This document shows, piece by piece, positions 28,608-39,730 of a stretch of DNA of 64,000 bases (within the stretch, counting starts at the first letter, position 1; each line of letters begins with the position of its first letter). The notes beneath the pieces were generated by a model. The model was given only the letters and a program-made list of their open reading frames with translations. It had not been told where the DNA came from and made no database searches. Source of the stretch: Pseudomonas kairouanensis. GTDB lineage: Bacteria; Pseudomonadota; Gammaproteobacteria; Pseudomonadales; Pseudomonadaceae. Both the position numbers and the translations under genes were made by a program. The stretch spans positions 62,001 to 126,000 of the forward strand of contig NZ_QUZU01000006.1 of the NCBI RefSeq assembly GCF_004682055.1. Direction: 5' to 3'.

Positions 28608-30011
28608 TTAACGAACTTGGGGGCCGATGAAACGGCTCTTGGCTTCAACACGGACGCTGGCGTCATCGGCATCGGTGAGGATGAATTTCACCTCGTTGGT
28701 GCTCGACGGCAATTGCTCCGGCGCACTCGACAACTCCACGGGCATGCTGACGATATCGCCAGCCGCCACCTTGATCTCGCGCCGGCCTTGCAGCTTGAGG
28801 TCGGGCAGGCCGGCGGCATCGAGCACGTAGGTGTGGTCGCGCTGGTCTTTGTTCATGATCTTCAGGCTGTAGACGTTTTCGATACGGCCTTCGGCGTTTT
28901 CGCGGTACAGCACGCGGTCTTTGCTCACGTCAAAACCCACCAACGAGCGCATGAAGAACGCTGCCACCAACAGGCTGATCATCGCCAGCAACACCAACGC
29001 GTAACCGATCAGGCGTGGGCGCAGCTTGTGGGTCTTCTGCCCGGACAGGTTGTGCTCGGTGGTGTAGCTGATCAGGCCGCGGGGGTATTCCATCTTGTCC
29101 ATGATGTTGTCGCAGGCATCGATACAGGCGGCGCAGCCGATGCATTCGATTTGCAGGCCGTCGCGGATGTCGATGCCGGTGGGGCATACCTGCACGCACA
29201 TGGTGCAGTCGATGCAATCCCCCAGGCCCTCGGCCTTGTAGTCGCTGCCCTTTTTACGCGGGCCACGCAGTTCGCCACGGCGCGGGTCGTAGGAGACGAT
29301 CAGGGTGTCCTTGTCGAACATCACGCTCTGGAACCGCGCGTAAGGGCACATATAGATGCACACCTGTTCACGCAGCCAACCAGCGTTGCCGTAGGTGGCG
29401 AGGGTGAAGAAACCCACCCAGAAGTACGACCAGCCATCGGCCTGGCCGGTGAAGAAGTCGACCACCAGTTCGCGGATCGGCGAGAAGTAGCCGACAAAGG
29501 TCAGGCCGGTGACCAGGCCGATCAGCAGCCACAGGGTGTGCTTGCTGAATTTGCGCAGGAACTTGTTGGCGCCCATGGGCGCCTTGTCGAGCTTGATGCG
29601 CTGGTTGCGGTCGCCTTCGGTGACTTTTTCGCACCACATGAAGATCCACGTCCACACGCTTTGCGGGCAGGTGTAGCCGCACCACACGCGGCCGGCGTAC
29701 ACGGTAATGAAGAACAGGCCAAACGCCGCGACGATCAGGATGCCCGAGAGCAGGATGAAGTCCTGGGGCCAGAAGGTCGCGCCAAAAATGAAGAATTTAC
29801 GCTCCGGCAGGTTCCACCACACCGCCTGGTGACCACCCCAGTTCAGCCACACGGTGCCGAAATAGAGCAGGAACAGGGCGGCGCCGCCGAGCATGCGCAG
29901 GTTACGGAACAGGCCGGTGAAGGCGCGGGTGTAGATTTTCTCGCGCGAGGCGTAGAGGTCGACGGTTTTGGCAGGGGGCGTTACGTCATGGACCGGTATT
30001 TGGTTGCTCAT
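28608..30011 (-). CDS. ccoG: cbb3 oxidase accessory protein CcoG (membrane polyferredoxin)
   Basis: 467 residues from the second of two adjacent ATGs (30011; GGGA 7 bases upstream), or 468 if 30014 is used. Several membrane helices surround CGYTCPQSVW and CIYMCPYARFQ. Two [4Fe-4S] motifs follow (CIDCTMCVQVCPTGID at about 270-285, then CIGCAACIDACD), and an Ig-like C-terminal domain ends the protein. CcoG/RdxA proteins reduce Cu(II) to Cu(I) for cbb3 assembly in characterised bacteria. It heads the ccoGHIS operon behind an Anr box. Confidence 0.95.
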   Translation of the reverse strand: MSNQIPVHDVTPPAKTVDLYASREKIYTRAFTGLFRNLRMLGGAALFLLYFGTVWLNWGGHQAVWWNLPERKFFIFGATFWPQDFILLSGILIVAAFGLFFITVYAGRVWCGYTCPQSVWTWIFMWCEKVTEGDRNQRIKLDKAPMGANKFLRKFSKHTLWLLIGLVTGLTFVGYFSPIRELVVDFFTGQADGWSYFWVGFFTLATYGNAGWLREQVCIYMCPYARFQSVMFDKDTLIVSYDPRRGELRGPRKKGSDYKAEGLGDCIDCTMCVQVCPTGIDIRDGLQIECIGCAACIDACDNIMDKMEYPRGLISYTTEHNLSGQKTHKLRPRLIGYALVLLAMISLLVAAFFMRSLVGFDVSKDRVLYRENAEGRIENVYSLKIMNKDQRDHTYVLDAAGLPDLKLQGRREIKVAAGDIVSMPVELSSAPEQLPSSTNEVKFILTDADDASVRVEAKSRFIGPQVR

Positions 30012-30131
30012 CATTGCATCCCACGGCGGTGGAGATTTGCCTCGGCCAGTACATGCCGGACGGGGTCAAATTAAAGGTCTTGCAGTGGCGTCATGATACG
30101 CCCCCGATGATGTTGAACGGGGGCGACCTCT

Positions 30132-30145
30132 ATGATCTGGATCAA
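30132..30145 (-). promoter_or_regulatory. Anr box upstream of ccoG
   Basis: On the minus strand TTGATCCAGATCAT, matching TTGAT-N4-ATCAA at 9 of 10 bases, about 120 bases before ccoG. TATCAT (30098-30093) is a candidate -10. The 306-base gap between ccoP1 and ccoG otherwise holds a REPIN (30204-30297); no other gene is seen. Confidence 0.7.
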
Positions 30146-30203
30146 TTGAATTGGCAAGTATGGTCGGTTTTTCCGGTCTCGGTCTTCAAAGCACTGGAGA
30201 TTC

Positions 30204-30297
30204 AATGTGGGAGGGGGCTTGCTCCCGATGGCAGTGTGTCAGTCAGTTAATCTGGCACTGATACACCGCCATCGGGGGCAAGCCCCCTCCCACATTG
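30204..30297. repeat. REPIN between ccoP1 and ccoG
   Basis: CAATGTGGGAGGGGGCTTGC and its complement GCAAGCCCCCTCCCACATTG bracket TGTGTCAGTCAG...CTGATACACC, an overall hairpin very similar to the one at 10 kb. It lies 23 bases after the ccoP1 stop and may protect or end the ccoNOQP-1 transcript. Confidence 0.88.
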
Positions 30298-30320
30298 GTA
30301 TTTCTGTGGTTTCAGAAACC

Positions 30321-31298
30321 CTACTGCTCCTCAGCCTTCTTATCCCCATGAGACAAGCTGTACACATACGCTGCCAACAAATGCACCTTGTCATTACCCT
30401 GCAACTGCTCTTGCGCCGGCATCTGGCCCTGGCGGCCGAAGCGGATGGTTTGCTGCAGTTGGGCAAAGCTTGAGCCGTAGATGAATGCACCCGGATGAGT
30501 CAGATCGGGCGCGCCCAGGGCAGGGGTGCCTTTGCCTTGCGGGCCGTGGCAGGCGACGCAGTAGGTGCCGAAGATTTTCTCGCCGTTGGCCACGTCAGCC
30601 TTGACGCCTTCGGGCAGTTTTCGGCCGTCGAGCTTGGTCACCACAAAGGCGGCCACATCGCTCACGCCTTGTTCCTTCAAGCTCTCCAGCCAGCCCGGCA
30701 TGGCGGCATGACGGCCCTTCATGATGGTTTCCTTGATGGTGTCCGGCGCCCCGCCCCAGCGCCAGTCGGCGTCGGTCAGGTTGGGGAAGCCGTAGGCACC
30801 CTTGGCGTCGGAACCATGGCACACCGAGCAGTTGGAGGCGAACAGGCGGCCGCCCATTTTCAAGGCTTGCGGGTCCTTGGCCACTTCTTCAATGGGCATG
30901 GAGGCGTATTTGGCGAAGATCGGGCCGAACTTGGCGTCGGACTTGGCCATTTCCTTTTCCCACTCGTGCACGCCGGTCCAGCCGGTCTGGCCGTTGGCGA
31001 AAGGGGTTTGCTTGTCGGTGTCGAGGTAGTTGTAGCCCGGCAGCAGGCCTTTCCAGTTACCCAGGCCGGGGTACAGCGCCAGGTAACCCAAGGCGAAGAT
31101 GATGGTGCCGACGAACAGCATGAACCACCATTTGGGCAACGGGTTGTCGTACTCCTCGATGCCGTCGAACGAATGGCCGACGGTTTCGTCGGTTTGCTCG
31201 GTGCGCTGGCCCTTGCGGGTCGACAGCAGCAGCCAGGTCAGGGCGAAGATGGTACCCAGACTGAGGACTGTGACGTACAGACTCCAGAACGTAGTCAT
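30321..31298 (-). CDS. ccoP1: cbb3 oxidase dihaem subunit CcoP, first oxidase
   Basis: 325 residues. An N-terminal membrane helix and a second anchor ([19 protein letters not shown], about 57-75) are followed by two periplasmic cytochrome c domains with CSVCH and CVACH haem sites. It passes electrons to CcoN. Compared with CcoP2 it has about ten extra residues after PGYN ([13 protein letters not shown]). Its start overlaps the ccoQ stop by 4 bases. The number 1 follows the P. aeruginosa convention: adjacent to ccoG. Confidence 0.96.
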   Translation of the reverse strand: MTTFWSLYVTVLSLGTIFALTWLLLSTRKGQRTEQTDETVGHSFDGIEEYDNPLPKWWFMLFVGTIIFALGYLALYPGLGNWKGLLPGYNYLDTDKQTPFANGQTGWTGVHEWEKEMAKSDAKFGPIFAKYASMPIEEVAKDPQALKMGGRLFASNCSVCHGSDAKGAYGFPNLTDADWRWGGAPDTIKETIMKGRHAAMPGWLESLKEQGVSDVAAFVVTKLDGRKLPEGVKADVANGEKIFGTYCVACHGPQGKGTPALGAPDLTHPGAFIYGSSFAQLQQTIRFGRQGQMPAQEQLQGNDKVHLLAAYVYSLSHGDKKAEEQ

Positions 31299-31489
31299 TC
31301 TTTGTTACTCCTAGAAGCTTGCTCGACGTGCTTGATGGCTTCGGGATCATCCGCAAAGGGCAGCATGGTCGCGTCGTCAAACTCCGACTTGCGCCGTGGG
31401 CTGAACACCCACAGCGCCAGGCCGATAAAGGCCACCATCACCACAACGGTGCCCAGGCCTCGAATCATCCCGATATCCATGAAGGTCAC
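31295..31489 (-). CDS. ccoQ1: cbb3 oxidase small subunit CcoQ, first oxidase
   Basis: 64 residues with a single membrane helix ([21 protein letters not shown], about 9-29) and a charged tail ([17 protein letters not shown]), typical of CcoQ, which stabilises the complex. It overlaps both ccoO and ccoP by 4 bases. Confidence 0.94.
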   Translation of the reverse strand: MTFMDIGMIRGLGTVVVMVAFIGLALWVFSPRRKSEFDDATMLPFADDPEAIKHVEQASRSNKE

Positions 31490-32094
31490 CGTTTGCTTTT
31501 GATGAGGGTGCCCAGGCCTTGCAGGTAGGCCACCAGTGCGTCCATTTCGGTCTTGCCCTTCACGGCTGCGGCTGCACCGGCAATGTCTTCGTCGGTGTAG
31601 GGCACGCCCAGGGTGCGCAAGACTTCCATTTTTTTCGCGGTGTCCTTGCCGTCGAGCTTGTTTTCCACGAGGAACGGGTACGCCGGCATTTTCGATTCAG
31701 GCACTACGTTGCGCGGGTTGTACAAGTGCGCACGTTGCCAGTCATCGGAGTAACGCCCGCCGACACGGGCCAGGTCCGGCCCGGTGCGCTTGGAACCCCA
31801 CAGGAACGGGTGGTCCCACACGCTTTCACCGGCCACTGAGTAATGGCCGTAGCGTTCGGTTTCGGCGCGGAACGGGCGGATCATCTGCGAGTGGCAGCCC
31901 ACGCAACCGTTGGCGATGTAGACGTCGCGGCCTTCCAGTTCAAGGGCGGTGCGCGGCTTCATGCCTTCGACCGGCTTGTTGGTCACGTCCTGGAAAAACA
32001 GCGGAACGATCTGGGTCAGGCCACCGATGCTCACGGCGATGACCATGAAGAAGGCCAGCAGGCCGATATTCTTCTCGACGACTTCATGCTTCAT
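31486..32094 (-). CDS. ccoO1: cbb3 oxidase monohaem subunit CcoO, first oxidase
   Basis: 202 residues: an N-terminal membrane helix ([25 protein letters not shown]), the haem c site [12 protein letters not shown] (about 61-72), and conserved [19 protein letters not shown] with axial-ligand region [12 protein letters not shown]. It receives electrons from cytochrome c and hands them to CcoN. Its start overlaps the ccoN stop by one base (TGATG). Confidence 0.96.
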   Translation of the reverse strand: MKHEVVEKNIGLLAFFMVIAVSIGGLTQIVPLFFQDVTNKPVEGMKPRTALELEGRDVYIANGCVGCHSQMIRPFRAETERYGHYSVAGESVWDHPFLWGSKRTGPDLARVGGRYSDDWQRAHLYNPRNVVPESKMPAYPFLVENKLDGKDTAKKMEVLRTLGVPYTDEDIAGAAAAVKGKTEMDALVAYLQGLGTLIKSKR

Positions 32095-33536
32095 CAGTGG
32101 GCTCCCACAACGGCGATCTTGGCGGCGGCTTCGGCTTCTGCAGGGTCGGCGGCACGTACGGTGCGCCAGACGTTGTAGGCCATGAACAGCATGCCGGCGG
32201 CAAAGAACGCACCGCCCAGAGCGCGCACGATGTAGCCCGGGTGGCTGGCTTGCAGCGCTTCGACGAACGAGTAGGTGAGGGTGCCGTCATCGTTGATTGC
32301 ACGCCACATCAGGCCCTGGGTAATGCCGTTGACCCACATCGAGGCGATATAGAGCACGGTGCCGATGGTGGCCAGCCAGAAGTGCGCGTTGATCAGCCCG
32401 ACGCTGTGCATCTGCACGCGGCCGAACAGTCTTGGGATCATGTGGTAGATCGCGCCGATGGAGATCATCGCCACCCACCCGAGGGCACCGGCGTGTACGT
32501 GGCCGATGGTCCAGTCAGTGTAGTGGGACAGCGAGTTGACGGTCTTGATCGCCATCATCGGCCCTTCGAAGGTCGACATGCCGTAGAACGCCAGGGATAC
32601 CACCAAAAAGCGCAGGATCGGGTCGGTGCGCAATTTATGCCAGGCGCCCGACAGGGTCATCATGCCGTTGATCATGCCGCCCCAGCTCGGGGCCAGCAGG
32701 ATGATCGACATGGCCATGCCCAGTGACTGCGCCCAGTCCGGCAGCGCGGTGTAGTGCAAGTGGTGCGGGCCAGCCCAGATGTACAGGGTGATCAGCGCCC
32801 AGAAGTGCACGATGGACAAACGGTACGAGTAAATAGGACGTTCGGCCTGTTTGGGCACGAAGTAGTACATCATCCCCAGAAAACCGGTGGTCAGGAAAAA
32901 ACCCACCGCATTGTGCCCGTACCACCACTGGATCATCGCATCCGTGGCCCCGGCGTAGGCCGAGTAGGACTTGAACAGGTTCACCGGCAGGGACGCGTGG
33001 TTGACGATGTGCAGCATCGCCGTCACCAGAATGAAGGCACCGTAGAACCAGTTGCCCACATAGATGTGTTTGGTCTTGCGCTTGACGATGGTGCCGAAAA
33101 ACACCACGGCATAAGTCACCCACACGATGGCGAGTAAAATGGCGATGGGCCATTCCAACTCGGCGTATTCCTTGGTGGTGGTGTAGCCCAGGGGCAGGGT
33201 GACGATGGCGCTGACGATGACCGCTTGCCAACCCCAGAAAGTAAAGGCGGCGAGGCCGTCGGAGATCAGTCGCGTCTGGCAGGTTCGCTGCACGACATAG
33301 TAGGAAGTGGCAAACAGTGCACAGCCACCGAAGGCGAAGATCACCAGGTTGGTGTGCAGTGGGCGCAGGCGACCGAAGGTCGTCCAGGGCAGGTCGAAGT
33401 TCAACTCCGGCCAGACCAGTTGCGAGGCGATGAACACCCCGAGCCCCATGCCAAGGATCCCCCAGACCACCGTCATGATGGCGAACTGGCGGACTACCTT
33501 ATAGTTATAAGCAGTCGGACTGATTGCTGTGCTCAT
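32094..33536 (-). CDS. ccoN1: cbb3 oxidase catalytic subunit CcoN, first oxidase
   Basis: 480 residues from the ATG at 33536; an open frame upstream is rejected. About 12 membrane helices. Haem and copper ligands are visible: [11 protein letters not shown] (low-spin haem b), [22 protein letters not shown], the CuB pair in [10 protein letters not shown] and [11 protein letters not shown] (haem b3 and b). It reduces oxygen to water with high affinity and pumps protons. No Anr box was found in its 470-base upstream region, which fits the constitutive role known for the first P. aeruginosa cbb3 oxidase. Confidence 0.97.
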   Translation of the reverse strand: MSTAISPTAYNYKVVRQFAIMTVVWGILGMGLGVFIASQLVWPELNFDLPWTTFGRLRPLHTNLVIFAFGGCALFATSYYVVQRTCQTRLISDGLAAFTFWGWQAVIVSAIVTLPLGYTTTKEYAELEWPIAILLAIVWVTYAVVFFGTIVKRKTKHIYVGNWFYGAFILVTAMLHIVNHASLPVNLFKSYSAYAGATDAMIQWWYGHNAVGFFLTTGFLGMMYYFVPKQAERPIYSYRLSIVHFWALITLYIWAGPHHLHYTALPDWAQSLGMAMSIILLAPSWGGMINGMMTLSGAWHKLRTDPILRFLVVSLAFYGMSTFEGPMMAIKTVNSLSHYTDWTIGHVHAGALGWVAMISIGAIYHMIPRLFGRVQMHSVGLINAHFWLATIGTVLYIASMWVNGITQGLMWRAINDDGTLTYSFVEALQASHPGYIVRALGGAFFAAGMLFMAYNVWRTVRAADPAEAEAAAKIAVVGAH

Positions 33537-33863
33537 TCTAAGGTTCCACGGTTTAAGTATTTTTATAGGTAGAAATCGGCCGCAAGTATGTAGAAAGCGA
33601 GAGGCCAATGCAACGCAACGCTGACCTGCGTCAAGGCGTTCCACGCCAGATTCTGCGCCCTTTCCCTGTTTGGTGTAAGGACAAAATCCAAAATCGAAAG
33701 CTGATCAAGTGGACAGGAAATTTTAGGGGGTGCAACGAATGCCGTTGCGCACGCCAAAACCGGCCTGCTGTGGAGCAAGCGTAGACCCGAATGGCAGGGG
33801 GGGAAAGTTGTGCTTTGGAAGGGTGCGACACTTGGTCGCGTAAGTGAAAACGACATAGGATCA
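33537..33863 (-). promoter_or_regulatory. ccoNOQP-1 leader and promoter region
   Basis: A 327-base non-coding stretch before ccoN1, followed farther up by a REPIN and the ccoNOQP-2 terminator. The minus strand has TTGCAT, a 17-base spacer and CATACT about 60 bases before the ATG, a modest sigma-70 match. No TTGAT-N4-ATCAA site was seen. Confidence 0.35.
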
Positions 33864-33964
33864 CTGTAGGAGCGAGCTTGCTCGCGAAGAGCTCAACAGC
33901 GCCGCGTTGATTCTGGATAAACGCTTCGCCCTCAGGTTCTTCGCGAGCAAGCTCGCTTCTACAG
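33864..33964. repeat. REPIN between the two ccoNOQP operons
   Basis: TGTAGGAGCGAGCTTGCTCG and its complement (with one mismatch, CTCGCTTCTACA) flank about 50 bases, the same subtype as at 8.7 kb. It lies just beyond the ccoP2 terminator. Confidence 0.85.
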
Positions 33965-33999
33965 AAAAAGCGGCTGCCGCTCCTGATCGGTAGCGGCAG
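33965..33999 (-). terminator. Rho-independent terminator of ccoNOQP-2
   Basis: On the minus strand CTGCCGCT (33999-33992), a 10-base loop, AGCGGCAG (33981-33974), then CCGCTTTTT. It lies 8 bases after the ccoP2 stop, so the two oxidase operons are probably separate transcripts. Confidence 0.85.
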
Positions 34000-34006
34000 T
34001 AAAGGG

Positions 34007-34954
34007 TTACTGAGCGGGGCTTTCTGGCGTTGCGCCATCAGCGGTATGGGACAGGCTGTAAACATACGCCGCCAACAAGTGCACCTTGTCATTGCCTTGC
34101 AGCACGTCCTGCGCCGGCATCTGGCCCTGGCGGCCGTGACGGATGGTCTGCTGCAACTGCGCCAGGCCGGTGCCGTAAATGTAGCCGGCGGGCTTGGTCA
34201 GGTCGGGCGCGCCCATGATTTCCATGCCGTGGCCCTCTGGACCGTGGCAAGCCACGCAAGTGGTGCTGAACGACGCTTGGCCTTTGGCCAGATCGGCAGT
34301 GCTATCGGCGGGCAATGGCAGCTTGGCCAGTTCATGACGCACATAGGCGGCAACGTTCTTCACACCTTCATCGCCGAGCATGCCACCCCAGGCCGGCATC
34401 GCCGCGTGGCGGCCGTTCATGATGGTGGTCTTGATGGCTTCGGCCGAACCGCCCCAGCGCCAGATGTTATCCGCCAGGTTGGGGAAGCCGAAGGCGCCCT
34501 TGGCATCCGAGCCGTGGCACACCGCGCAGTTGGAGGCAAACAGGCGACCGCCCATTTTCAGCGCTTGCGGGTCCTTGGCCACTTCTTCCACCGGCATGGC
34601 GGAGAACTTGGCGAAGATCGGCCCGAACCGGGTGTCGGCCTTGGCCATCTCCTTTTCCCATTCCTTGGCCGAGGTCCAGCCGTCTTCATAGCCCGGCAGT
34701 ACGCCTTTCCAGTTGCCCAGGCCCGGGTAGAGGACCAGGTAGCCGACCGCAAACACCAAGGTGCCGGCGAACAGCATGAACCACCACTGCGGCAGCGGGT
34801 TGTCGTACTCCTCGATCCCGTCGAAGGCGTGGCCCATGGTCTGGTCCACGCTGCCCTTGGTCTCGCCCTTGCGGGTGCCGATCAACAGCCAGGTCAGGCC
34901 GAACAGGCTACCGAGGGTCAGTACGCAGATCCATGTACTCCAAAATAGGGTCAT
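34007..34954 (-). CDS. ccoP2: cbb3 oxidase dihaem subunit CcoP, second oxidase
   Basis: 315 residues from the ATG at 34954, which overlaps the ccoQ2 stop by 4 bases; an open frame to 35071 lies within ccoQ2 and is rejected. Two N-terminal membrane helices, then two haem c sites (CAVCH and CVACH). It is closely similar to CcoP1 except for a shorter linker after PGYE. Electron-carrying subunit of the oxidase expected to be induced at low oxygen. Confidence 0.96.
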   Translation of the reverse strand: MTLFWSTWICVLTLGSLFGLTWLLIGTRKGETKGSVDQTMGHAFDGIEEYDNPLPQWWFMLFAGTLVFAVGYLVLYPGLGNWKGVLPGYEDGWTSAKEWEKEMAKADTRFGPIFAKFSAMPVEEVAKDPQALKMGGRLFASNCAVCHGSDAKGAFGFPNLADNIWRWGGSAEAIKTTIMNGRHAAMPAWGGMLGDEGVKNVAAYVRHELAKLPLPADSTADLAKGQASFSTTCVACHGPEGHGMEIMGAPDLTKPAGYIYGTGLAQLQQTIRHGRQGQMPAQDVLQGNDKVHLLAAYVYSLSHTADGATPESPAQ

Positions 34955-35151
34955 GGCCGATTGCTCCTTGTTGCAGGCTCTTCTTGAGCGTCGGATGGAG
35001 TGGGTTCGTCGGCGAACGGCAGCAGGCGCGCCTGCTCGAATTCCGCGTTGCGCCGGTTGTTGAACACCCACAGCGACAGGCCGATAAAGGCGATGGCGAC
35101 CACCAGCGTGCCAAGGCCGCGGATGGTGCCCGCATCGAATTCAAATCCCAT
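34951..35151 (-). CDS. ccoQ2: cbb3 oxidase small subunit CcoQ, second oxidase
   Basis: 66 residues with one membrane helix ([21 protein letters not shown]) followed by [20 protein letters not shown], clearly paralogous to CcoQ1 although the tail differs. Three bases separate it from the ccoO2 stop. Confidence 0.94.
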   Translation of the reverse strand: MGFEFDAGTIRGLGTLVVAIAFIGLSLWVFNNRRNAEFEQARLLPFADEPTPSDAQEEPATRSNRP

Positions 35152-35154
35152 GGC

Positions 35155-35763
35155 TCACCTCTTGCTCTTGATGGCTGTGCCGAGTACTTGCAGGTACGCA
35201 ACCAGCGCGTCCATTTCGGTCTTGCCTTTGAGGCTGGCCACTGCACCGCTGATGTCGTCGTCGGTGTACGGCACGCCGAGGGTGCGCATCACGCTCAACT
35301 TTTTCTCGGTGTGGCTGCTGTCGACTTGGGCTGTGACCAGCCACGGGTAGGCCGGCATTTTCGACTCGGGCACCACGTTGCGCGGGTTGTACAAGTGCGC
35401 GCGGTGCCAGTCGTCCGAGTAGCGCGCGCCGACGCGGGCCAAGTCTGGCCCGGTACGCTTGGAGCCCCACAGGAACGGGTGGTCCCATACGCTCTCGCCG
35501 GCCACCGAGTAGTGGCCGTAGCGTTCGGTCTCGGCACGGAACGGACGGATCATCTGCGAGTGGCACTGCACACAGCCTTCGCGGATGTAGATGTCGCGGC
35601 CTTCCAGTTGCAGCGCGGTGTAGGGCTTCATGCCTTCTACCGGTTTGTTGGTCACGTCCTGGAAGAACAGCGGGACGATCTGGGTCAGCCCGCCGATACT
35701 CACGGCCAGCACCATCAGCAGCATCAGCAGGCCGACGTTCTTTTCAATCGTTTCGTGTTTCAT
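35155..35763 (-). CDS. ccoO2: cbb3 oxidase monohaem subunit CcoO, second oxidase
   Basis: 202 residues from the ATG at 35763. Membrane helix near residues 8-30, haem c site [12 protein letters not shown], and the same [15 protein letters not shown] and MPAYPWL blocks as CcoO1. It differs from CcoO1 mainly in residues 115-150. It follows ccoN2 by 10 bases. Confidence 0.96.
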   Translation of the reverse strand: MKHETIEKNVGLLMLLMVLAVSIGGLTQIVPLFFQDVTNKPVEGMKPYTALQLEGRDIYIREGCVQCHSQMIRPFRAETERYGHYSVAGESVWDHPFLWGSKRTGPDLARVGARYSDDWHRAHLYNPRNVVPESKMPAYPWLVTAQVDSSHTEKKLSVMRTLGVPYTDDDISGAVASLKGKTEMDALVAYLQVLGTAIKSKR

Positions 35764-35773
35764 CACAGACTCC

Positions 35774-37198
<1,425 letters not shown>

Positions 37199-37277
37199 GG
37201 TTCCCCATCCACGGTTCAACCCAAGCAAATGCGGCACTTGGGCTGGAGTTATAGGCAGACTAAATAGCGAGGCAAGC

Positions 37278-37970
37278 ATGTCCAAAGAGCACAAGGCCAG
37301 TATTGACGGGGATCAATGGGCGCAGTGTGTGCGGGAACACGGGTGGTTGTGGGATGCCGCGACGGGCGTGGCAGGGCATGAACCTGTGACGCTGATCCTG
37401 GCCCACGGCGCTGGCGCACCGATGGACTCATCCTTCATGAGCGACATGGCTGCACGCCTTGCCGGGCATGGCGTCAACGTGTTGCGCTTTGAGTTTCCCT
37501 ACATGGCCCAACGTCGTGCGGACGGCGGCAAACGCCCACCGAACCCGGCGCCGAAACTGCTCCAAGCCTGGCGTGAGGTGTATGCCGAGGTGCGACGTCA
37601 TGTCACGGGAAAGCTGGCCGTTGGCGGCAAGTCCATGGGCGGGCGCATGGCCAGTTTGCTGGCCGATGAACTGGGCGCCGATGGGCTGGTGTGCCTGGGG
37701 TATCCGTTCTATGCGGTGGGCAAGCCGGAGAAACCACGGGTTGAGCATTTAGCCGGTTTGAAGACGCCGACCTTGATCGTGCAGGGCGAGCGCGATGCCC
37801 TGGGCAATCGGGCGGCGGTGGGGGCGTATGACTTGTCGCCGAGCATCGAGGTGATGTGGCTGGTGGCGGGGGATCATGACTTGAAGCCACTTAAGGTTTC
37901 GGGGTTTAGTCATGAGCAGCATTTGGAGGCTGCTGCGGTGCAGGTGGCCAAGTTTTTGGTGGGCTATTAG
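37278..37970 (+). CDS. Alpha/beta hydrolase, TEX30-like
   Basis: 230 residues from ATG 37278; a GTG at 37329 is an alternative start that would exclude the Anr box from the coding region. Features are [16 protein letters not shown] near the start, the nucleophile elbow [11 protein letters not shown] (Ser about 118), a middle GERDALG with the likely acid, and GDHDLKPL with the catalytic His. This matches the small esterase-like family that includes TEX30. Substrate unknown; cytosolic. A REPIN follows the stop. Confidence 0.85.
   Translation: MSKEHKASIDGDQWAQCVREHGWLWDAATGVAGHEPVTLILAHGAGAPMDSSFMSDMAARLAGHGVNVLRFEFPYMAQRRADGGKRPPNPAPKLLQAWREVYAEVRRHVTGKLAVGGKSMGGRMASLLADELGADGLVCLGYPFYAVGKPEKPRVEHLAGLKTPTLIVQGERDALGNRAAVGAYDLSPSIEVMWLVAGDHDLKPLKVSGFSHEQHLEAAAVQVAKFLVGY
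37303..37316 (-). promoter_or_regulatory. Anr box for ccoNOQP-2, inside the hydrolase frame
   Basis: On the minus strand TTGATCCCCGTCAA, a 9 of 10 match to TTGAT-N4-ATCAA, centred about 111 bases before the ccoN2 start. CATGCT lies where the -10 would be for a box at -41.5. It falls within codons 9-13 of the divergent hydrolase as annotated. Confidence 0.78.
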
Positions 37971-37974
37971 GGCC

Positions 37975-38058
37975 CCATCGGGGGCAAGCCCCCTCCCACA
38001 TTCGACCGCATTCCAAGGGATGTACGCGGTTAACTGTGGGAGGGGGCTTGCCCCCGAT
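37975..38058. repeat. REPIN between the hydrolase and aer
   Basis: CCATCGGGGGCAAGCCCCCT and GTGGGAGGGGGCTTGCCCCC form an outward-facing pair around TTCGACCGCATTCCAAGGGA. It separates two convergent genes. Confidence 0.85.
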
Positions 38059-38064
38059 AGCGAT

Positions 38065-39630
38065 TTACCGGTTAAAACGCTCCACCAGCGAATATTGGGT
38101 ATTCGCGGTATGGGTCAGCTCCTCACTGAGTTGCGCCGAGTTCAACGCCTGCTCCGACGTCTGATCCGCCAACAGGGCAATGGTGCTGATATTGCGGCTG
38201 ATCTCTTCGGCCACCGAGCTTTGCTCTTCAGTCGCCGCCGCAATCTGCGTGGTCATGTCGGTGATATGCGCCACCGCTTCACTGATTCCCACCAACGCCT
38301 GGTCCGCTTCCATTACCCGCGCCACGCCCTCTTCGGCCTGGCGATGCCCGGCGTCCATGGTTTGCACGGCGGCGGTGGCGGTTTGTTGCAGCTTGGCGAT
38401 CAGGGCGTGGATCTGCCCCGTTGACTCGGCAGTGCGCTGCGCCAGTTGGCGCACTTCGTCAGCCACTACCGCGAAGCCACGGCCCATCTCACCGGCGCGG
38501 GCCGCTTCGATGGCGGCATTGAGGGCCAGCAGGTTGGTCTGGTCGGCAATGCCTTTGATCACATCAACCACACCGCCGATTTCATCGCTGTCCTTGGCCA
38601 GCTGGGTGACGGTCACGCCCGTTTCACCGACGGCAACGGACAAGCGCTGGATGGCCTCGCGGGTTTCCCCGGCAATGTCGCGGCCGCGACCGGTCAGGCG
38701 GTTGGCTTCCTGGGTGGCATCGGCGGTGCGTTGGACGTGACTGGCCACTTCCTGGGTGGTCGCCGCCATCTGATTGACGGCGGTGGCCACCTGTTCGGTT
38801 TCCACGCGCTGGCGTTCCAGGCCGCTGGAGCTGTTGTGCGCCAGGGTGTTGGATTGCGCCGCTTGGTCGTTGAGGTGCTCGGCGGTGTCTTGCAGGCGCG
38901 TAAGGCAGGTCTTCAGGCGCGCTTCCTGACTGAGGATCGACATCTCCAACCGCGCCTGTGCGCCACGGCTGTCGGTGTACATCTGCGCGATCAAAGGGTC
39001 GGAGGTGGTTTGCTCGGCCAGGCGCAGCAGGCGCTTGAGGCCGCGTTGTTGCCAGCTCAGGCCCAGCAGCCCCAACGGCACCGACAACCCCGCCGCCAGG
39101 GCGAAGCCCCATTGGGAGTTGAGCGTGGCACCGATCATGAAACTGAGTTGGCTCACCAGGATAAACGGCAGCCAGTCCTGCAACACCGGCAGCCACTTGT
39201 CGCGCTGGGGAACGGCCGACTTGCCCTGGTTGATGCGCTGGTAGAGCGCTTCGGCGCGGCGGATCTGCTCGGCGGTGGGCTTGATGCGCACCGACTCATA
39301 GCCGACCACCTGGTTGCCTTCGAACACCGGCGTGACATAGGCGTTAACCCAGTAATGATCACCGGTCTTGCAGCGATTCTTGACAATGCCCATCCATGGC
39401 AAGCCTTGTTTGAGCGTGGACCACATATGCGCGAACACGGCCGGCGGCACATCCGGGTGACGTACCAGGTTATGCGGCGCACGCAGCAGCTCGTCGCGGG
39501 TGAACCCACTGATCTCGACGAACGCGTCGTTACAGTAAGTGATCACGCCCTTGGCATCTGTGGTGGAGATCAACCGTTGCTGAGCGGGGAAGGTACGTTC
39601 GCGCTGGGTAACGGGTTGGTTATTACGCAT
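38065..39630 (-). CDS. aer: Aerotaxis receptor Aer
   Basis: 521 residues. The N-terminal PAS domain has the FAD-type motif [19 protein letters not shown] (about 30-48) and [14 protein letters not shown] membrane hairpin (about 155-195) and a HAMP-like segment lead to an MCP signalling domain with the conserved hairpin [23 protein letters not shown]. Aer senses redox or energy state and steers flagellar motion toward oxygen. Its place next to the terminal oxidases matches P. aeruginosa. Confidence 0.94.
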   Translation of the reverse strand: MRNNQPVTQRERTFPAQQRLISTTDAKGVITYCNDAFVEISGFTRDELLRAPHNLVRHPDVPPAVFAHMWSTLKQGLPWMGIVKNRCKTGDHYWVNAYVTPVFEGNQVVGYESVRIKPTAEQIRRAEALYQRINQGKSAVPQRDKWLPVLQDWLPFILVSQLSFMIGATLNSQWGFALAAGLSVPLGLLGLSWQQRGLKRLLRLAEQTTSDPLIAQMYTDSRGAQARLEMSILSQEARLKTCLTRLQDTAEHLNDQAAQSNTLAHNSSSGLERQRVETEQVATAVNQMAATTQEVASHVQRTADATQEANRLTGRGRDIAGETREAIQRLSVAVGETGVTVTQLAKDSDEIGGVVDVIKGIADQTNLLALNAAIEAARAGEMGRGFAVVADEVRQLAQRTAESTGQIHALIAKLQQTATAAVQTMDAGHRQAEEGVARVMEADQALVGISEAVAHITDMTTQIAAATEEQSSVAEEISRNISTIALLADQTSEQALNSAQLSEELTHTANTQYSLVERFNR

Positions 39631-39730
39631 GATTGTTCAATCCGCAAGGCTTTCAGGGGGTATCGGCCGTTGCGTGGGTTTATTTAACTTATTTTTGCAA
39701 CAATCCGGGGGCCATACGTACCTCACTGTT

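Noticed and set aside
30204..30297. REP hairpins considered as CRISPR or sRNA genes
   Set aside because: They are inverted pairs scattered singly between genes, with no regular direct repeats or spacers and no promoter-like sequence of their own.
33537..33863. Anr box before ccoN1
   Set aside because: TGATCAAG near 33704 lacks the second half-site at the required spacing.
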